Assembly: GCA_913056375.1 (NCBI GenBank)
Contig: CAJXNF010000086.1
Coordinates: 1 to 9,041, forward strand
Reading direction: 5' to 3'
From: an uncultured Pseudomonadota bacterium
GTDB lineage: Bacteria; SAR324; NAC60-12
DNA: 9,041 nucleotides
Shown piece after piece: positions 6,437 through 9,041 of the stretch. Position 1 is the first letter of the stretch, and every line of letters starts with the position of its first letter. Under the pieces are notes generated by a model, which saw nothing but the letters and a program-made list of their open reading frames with translations, was not told the origin of the DNA and made no database searches. The position numbers were made by a program, and so were the translations under genes.

Positions 6437-7741
6437 TTAGTTTAATGAAAAGTGATGAATGACCATCCCATCTTTAATGGGCTCTCCTTTATCATCCCTT
6501 TGGATTTGGACAATTGCTTCCACAGATGCGAGGACACCGTCCATCTCTGCTTTCAAACGAATTTGGTACCACTGGCTGAATCGAATAAAGAATTTTTGCT
6601 CTGCCTGGCGGGGAAGATAATTGGTTGTTGGGTCCGCATCCAGAGCTGATTGAATTGAGCCAGCTTGCCGATATTCAGCATCAACCATCATGTTTAGCGG
6701 GCCAGTGGTTTCTTCCTGCTGCTTAAGAACCGAGGCGATATTTGCCGCATTGATCACATACTCCTGGGTATTGGACTCAAAAAGTTCAGAAGGAATTCGA
6801 TCCTGATCAAATCGGTTTAGAAATTCAATAATCTCTTCCTCAGTGGCCAGATTCACATTCAAACGGGCTTCTCCTGCTGGGCTTCCCGCTTCGGGTGGTT
6901 TGCCCACTGGGTAGGTTGTGAAATAGCGCTCCCAACTTTCCCAAGAAATTCCACTTTCTTGAAAACCCATGATCAGCCGAAGTTCATCGAGATGATCCAA
7001 GCCGCGATTCTTCACGATCTTTTCTTGGCCGTAGTCTAGATAGCTGAGTTGTTCAGCGCCAATACTCCCTAAGTAGGGGGTGGTGTAAGGCATCTCTCCA
7101 TCCTTTGCGTCCAGCCAATCAAAGATATTTCCGTAGATCTGCATGACTTGATTTTCAGCAAGGTAGGATGGGACCCCTTCCTCTACCGGCACACCGTCTA
7201 CAGTAGTTATTGGAAGGTTGCTGACCATTTGGAAAAATTGTGAACTGAGCCGAAGATCATAGTCATTACCCGGTACAGGAGTTCCTTCTCTTAGTAATCG
7301 ATTCAGGTTGAACAGGTGATCGATCGGTCGAATGACAGGGCTGTAGAAAACGATATCCTCGAAGTCTTCAAGAATACCCTGAGGCAGTTGCGTTGGTGGC
7401 GGAGGATTCAAAATAGAAGCGTTTTCAACTCCAGCCAATGCGTTCAATTCTTGTAGAAATTGGAGATCCTGACGGAAGAAAGTTATTTCATCTCTTGTTT
7501 GCAGGCCCTCGAGAACAGCCTTTAGCATTGATTTTACAGCATTTCTTGCTTGAAATGATGCTTGAAAATTCCTGATTCCACGGGTTTCCAAGGTTGTTTG
7601 AAATGAAAACTCAACCATGAAAATTGAGAGGAGCATTAGAATGACCAAAGTCAACAATAATGCCATTCCTCGTCGGGATCTGAATTGCTGTCGGTACATT
7701 GATTGTTTCGGAAGCTGCATAGCCTGATGATGCAGGTTCAA
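6437..7741 (-). CDS. gspK: Type II secretion minor pseudopilin GspK-like protein
   Basis: GspK caps the tip of the type II secretion pseudopilus as part of the GspI-J-K complex in the inner membrane and periplasm. The sequence has a prepilin peptidase site RSRRG|MALLL, with cleavage after G25. The hydrophobic helix 26-43 follows. Position +5 is Leu, not Glu, as is characteristic of GspK. Family motifs follow: DHLFNLNRLL (141-150), IFDWLDAKDG (206-215), GLDHLDELRLIMGF (247-260) and LNVNLATEEEI (294-304). At about 434 residues it is longer than the usual 300-350. The start is unsettled: TTG 7741 overlaps the upstream stop (TTGA), ATG 7720 gives an 18-residue leader, and ATG 7699 gives a typical leader ending at the same cleavage site (11 residues). 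None has a strong Shine-Dalgarno. Coordinates give the longest form. No other gsp genes are in the window; they may lie to the right. Confidence 0.88.
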   Translation of the reverse strand: MNLHHQAMQLPKQSMYRQQFRSRRGMALLLTLVILMLLSIFMVEFSFQTTLETRGIRNFQASFQARNAVKSMLKAVLEGLQTRDEITFFRQDLQFLQELNALAGVENASILNPPPPTQLPQGILEDFEDIVFYSPVIRPIDHLFNLNRLLREGTPVPGNDYDLRLSSQFFQMVSNLPITTVDGVPVEEGVPSYLAENQVMQIYGNIFDWLDAKDGEMPYTTPYLGSIGAEQLSYLDYGQEKIVKNRGLDHLDELRLIMGFQESGISWESWERYFTTYPVGKPPEAGSPAGEARLNVNLATEEEIIEFLNRFDQDRIPSELFESNTQEYVINAANIASVLKQQEETTGPLNMMVDAEYRQAGSIQSALDADPTTNYLPRQAEQKFFIRFSQWYQIRLKAEMDGVLASVEAIVQIQRDDKGEPIKDGMVIHHFSLN

Positions 7742-9041
7742 GAGGCAGAGCTTAAGCTGGGTGGCGCTGAATCCGTGTCTCCTTGGCGGAAACGATTGAA
7801 TTGCTTTAGGAGATAGGGGTAACGATCTGAATCAAGGGGAGTGATTAAGATAGCTCGCCGAATTGTCTGAATCGCTTCAATGGGTTGGCCAGACTGGAAG
7901 TAGGCTTCAGCAAGAGTATCTAAGTGATCCACAGATGCCTGAAGCCTGACGGCTTTTTGAGCCATGCTCAATGCTTCGGAAGTATTTCGAAGTTTAGGAT
8001 CTCCACTGGTCAAGAACGTCCAAGCTAGATTATTTAAACTTGCGGCATGATCAGGTTGGAGACTCAATACTTGTTGGTAAAGACGGATCGCCTCTGGTTC
8101 TTCTTGTTGTAGTGTTTTTAAGACCGCTAATCGAAAGTTACCCCAGACAGCGTTCGGATAAATCTTCAGAAAACGAGCATGATGCTGTTGACTGCGCTCG
8201 AGTTGATCTAGATCAGCATAAACACTGCCTAAGCGGGCGTGTATCCAAGGATGGTCGGGAACTTCGTCCAAGATGCTTCGATATATTGTCTCGCTACGTA
8301 CCAGGCTACGATTAGATTCTGCTTCCATTGCCAGTTGAAAGCGAACCCAGATTGGTTGTGTGAAAACTTCTTTGAGTTCAATCTCTTTACTTGGGAGAGC
8401 CTCTCCTGTACGCATTTGATGGGCAAGCCTGCGCAAAATTTCTTTTTGAACGGGAGGTAATGAAGCATTTGTAATTTGTTGACGAGCCCGGCCAAACTGC
8501 AGAGACATCGTTGATTCAAGTGCTTGGAGAATTTCATCTTTCTGGGTTCCAAGCCACATCTCCAATTCCATCGGAGGCTGTAAAAGTAAAAATTGATACC
8601 AAGTCCAAAGATCCCAGTCGTGATTGAGCAAAGAATATTCGACTAATTTCAACGAAATATGTGGTTTGCCTAATTTTCGGTAAGCAAGAGCTTGATGGTT
8701 CAGTAGCGGAACTCCGCCAACATTTTTTTCGATTGAACTGAATGCTGTAAGTGCTTCAGACCATTTGCCTTGAATTGCCAACAATCGGCCCCAAAGAATC
8801 TTGAGCGAAGCAGATTCAGTAGATTCCTCCATGGCTTTCTCGATGACTTTTTCTGCATCAGCATATTTTTCATCGTGAAGGAAAATCTCAGCCAACTTGA
8901 CTCCTGCCCATTCTGATTCAGGAAACTGGCCTAGCATCTCTATCAAATCAGCTGAAATATCTTTTGAGGCATCCTGGGCTAACTCTAATTCAATCCAGAA
9001 TTGCCACATTTTTTCAGATGGGACATTACCTTCAAGAGTAT
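7738..9041 (-). CDS. TPR-repeat protein, partial at its N-terminus
   Basis: A tetratricopeptide-repeat protein with at least 423 residues visible from the ATG at 9009. The frame stays open upstream of that ATG to the window end (codons read ...TLEGNVPSEK-M). No good Shine-Dalgarno precedes 9009, so the true start is probably outside the window. Counting from that Met, TPR-like helical pairs are visible at about 34-62, 68-95, 103-130, 223-251, 254-283, 288-319, 322-356 and 361-393. The C-terminal ones are the clearest (LNNLAWTFLTSGD; LDTLAEAYFQSGQPIEAI). No signal peptide or membrane helix is visible in this portion. TPR proteins are scaffolds. The stop overlaps the longest gspK start, so a role in secretion-system assembly or pilotin-like function is possible but inferred. 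A long central region (about 135-220) has weaker repeat character. Confidence 0.82.
   Translation of the reverse strand, partial: TLEGNVPSEKMWQFWIELELAQDASKDISADLIEMLGQFPESEWAGVKLAEIFLHDEKYADAEKVIEKAMEESTESASLKILWGRLLAIQGKWSEALTAFSSIEKNVGGVPLLNHQALAYRKLGKPHISLKLVEYSLLNHDWDLWTWYQFLLLQPPMELEMWLGTQKDEILQALESTMSLQFGRARQQITNASLPPVQKEILRRLAHQMRTGEALPSKEIELKEVFTQPIWVRFQLAMEAESNRSLVRSETIYRSILDEVPDHPWIHARLGSVYADLDQLERSQQHHARFLKIYPNAVWGNFRLAVLKTLQQEEPEAIRLYQQVLSLQPDHAASLNNLAWTFLTSGDPKLRNTSEALSMAQKAVRLQASVDHLDTLAEAYFQSGQPIEAIQTIRRAILITPLDSDRYPYLLKQFNRFRQGDTDSAPPSLSSAS

Noticed and set aside
1..9041. Search for CRISPR arrays, tRNA/rRNA genes, IS ends, defence or biosynthetic clusters
   Set aside because: No spaced repeats, cloverleaf sequences, transposase motifs or defence-type domains were seen. 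Nearly all bases are explained by co-directional genes.

Overview
The window reads as a compact stretch of chromosome from a Gram-negative (diderm) bacterium. It carries a type II secretion minor pseudopilin, exported periplasmic proteins, and a SPOR cell-envelope protein. Base composition is moderate, there are no mobile elements, and the gene mix is housekeeping plus envelope. The style (monofunctional BirA paired with type III pantothenate kinase, short gaps, long acidic/Pro-rich envelope protein) would fit a marine deltaproteobacterium-like or SAR324-like lineage, but that placement is only an impression. No rRNA, tRNA, CRISPR array or insertion sequence was found.

Every supported gene lies on the minus strand, so the window is best read from right to left. 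At the right edge is a TPR-repeat protein whose frame stays open to the window end. Its stop overlaps the first possible start of a gspK-like pseudopilin gene (TTGA). Then follow birA (1-base gap) and coaX (2-base gap). These four genes look like one translationally coupled transcript. After 48 bases comes a bitopic membrane protein with an acidic cytoplasmic N-terminus, a Pro-rich periplasmic linker and two SPOR-like repeats.

The second half starts after a 79-base spacer with a 38-codon ORF encoding a predicted single-pass membrane microprotein with a good ribosome binding site. A GC-rich palindrome followed by a pyrimidine tract separates it from an orphan family-5 (oligopeptide-type) ABC substrate-binding protein. 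Next is a secreted protein with three SH3b domains fused to a beta-lactamase/DD-peptidase-like serine hydrolase domain. Six bases after its stop, the first 29 codons of a Trm112/YcaR-family gene run off the left edge.

Functionally, the right half combines protein export (TPR, GspK) with cofactor metabolism (biotin attachment, CoA synthesis). The left half is weighted to the cell wall: SPOR repeats that probably bind peptidoglycan, a peptide-binding protein, and an SH3b-serine hydrolase. The wall theme is inference from domain content. No clearly new multi-gene system is visible. The most unusual items are the microprotein, the SH3b-hydrolase lacking an obvious class A Glu166 motif, the twin-SPOR protein and the SD-less start of the substrate-binding protein.
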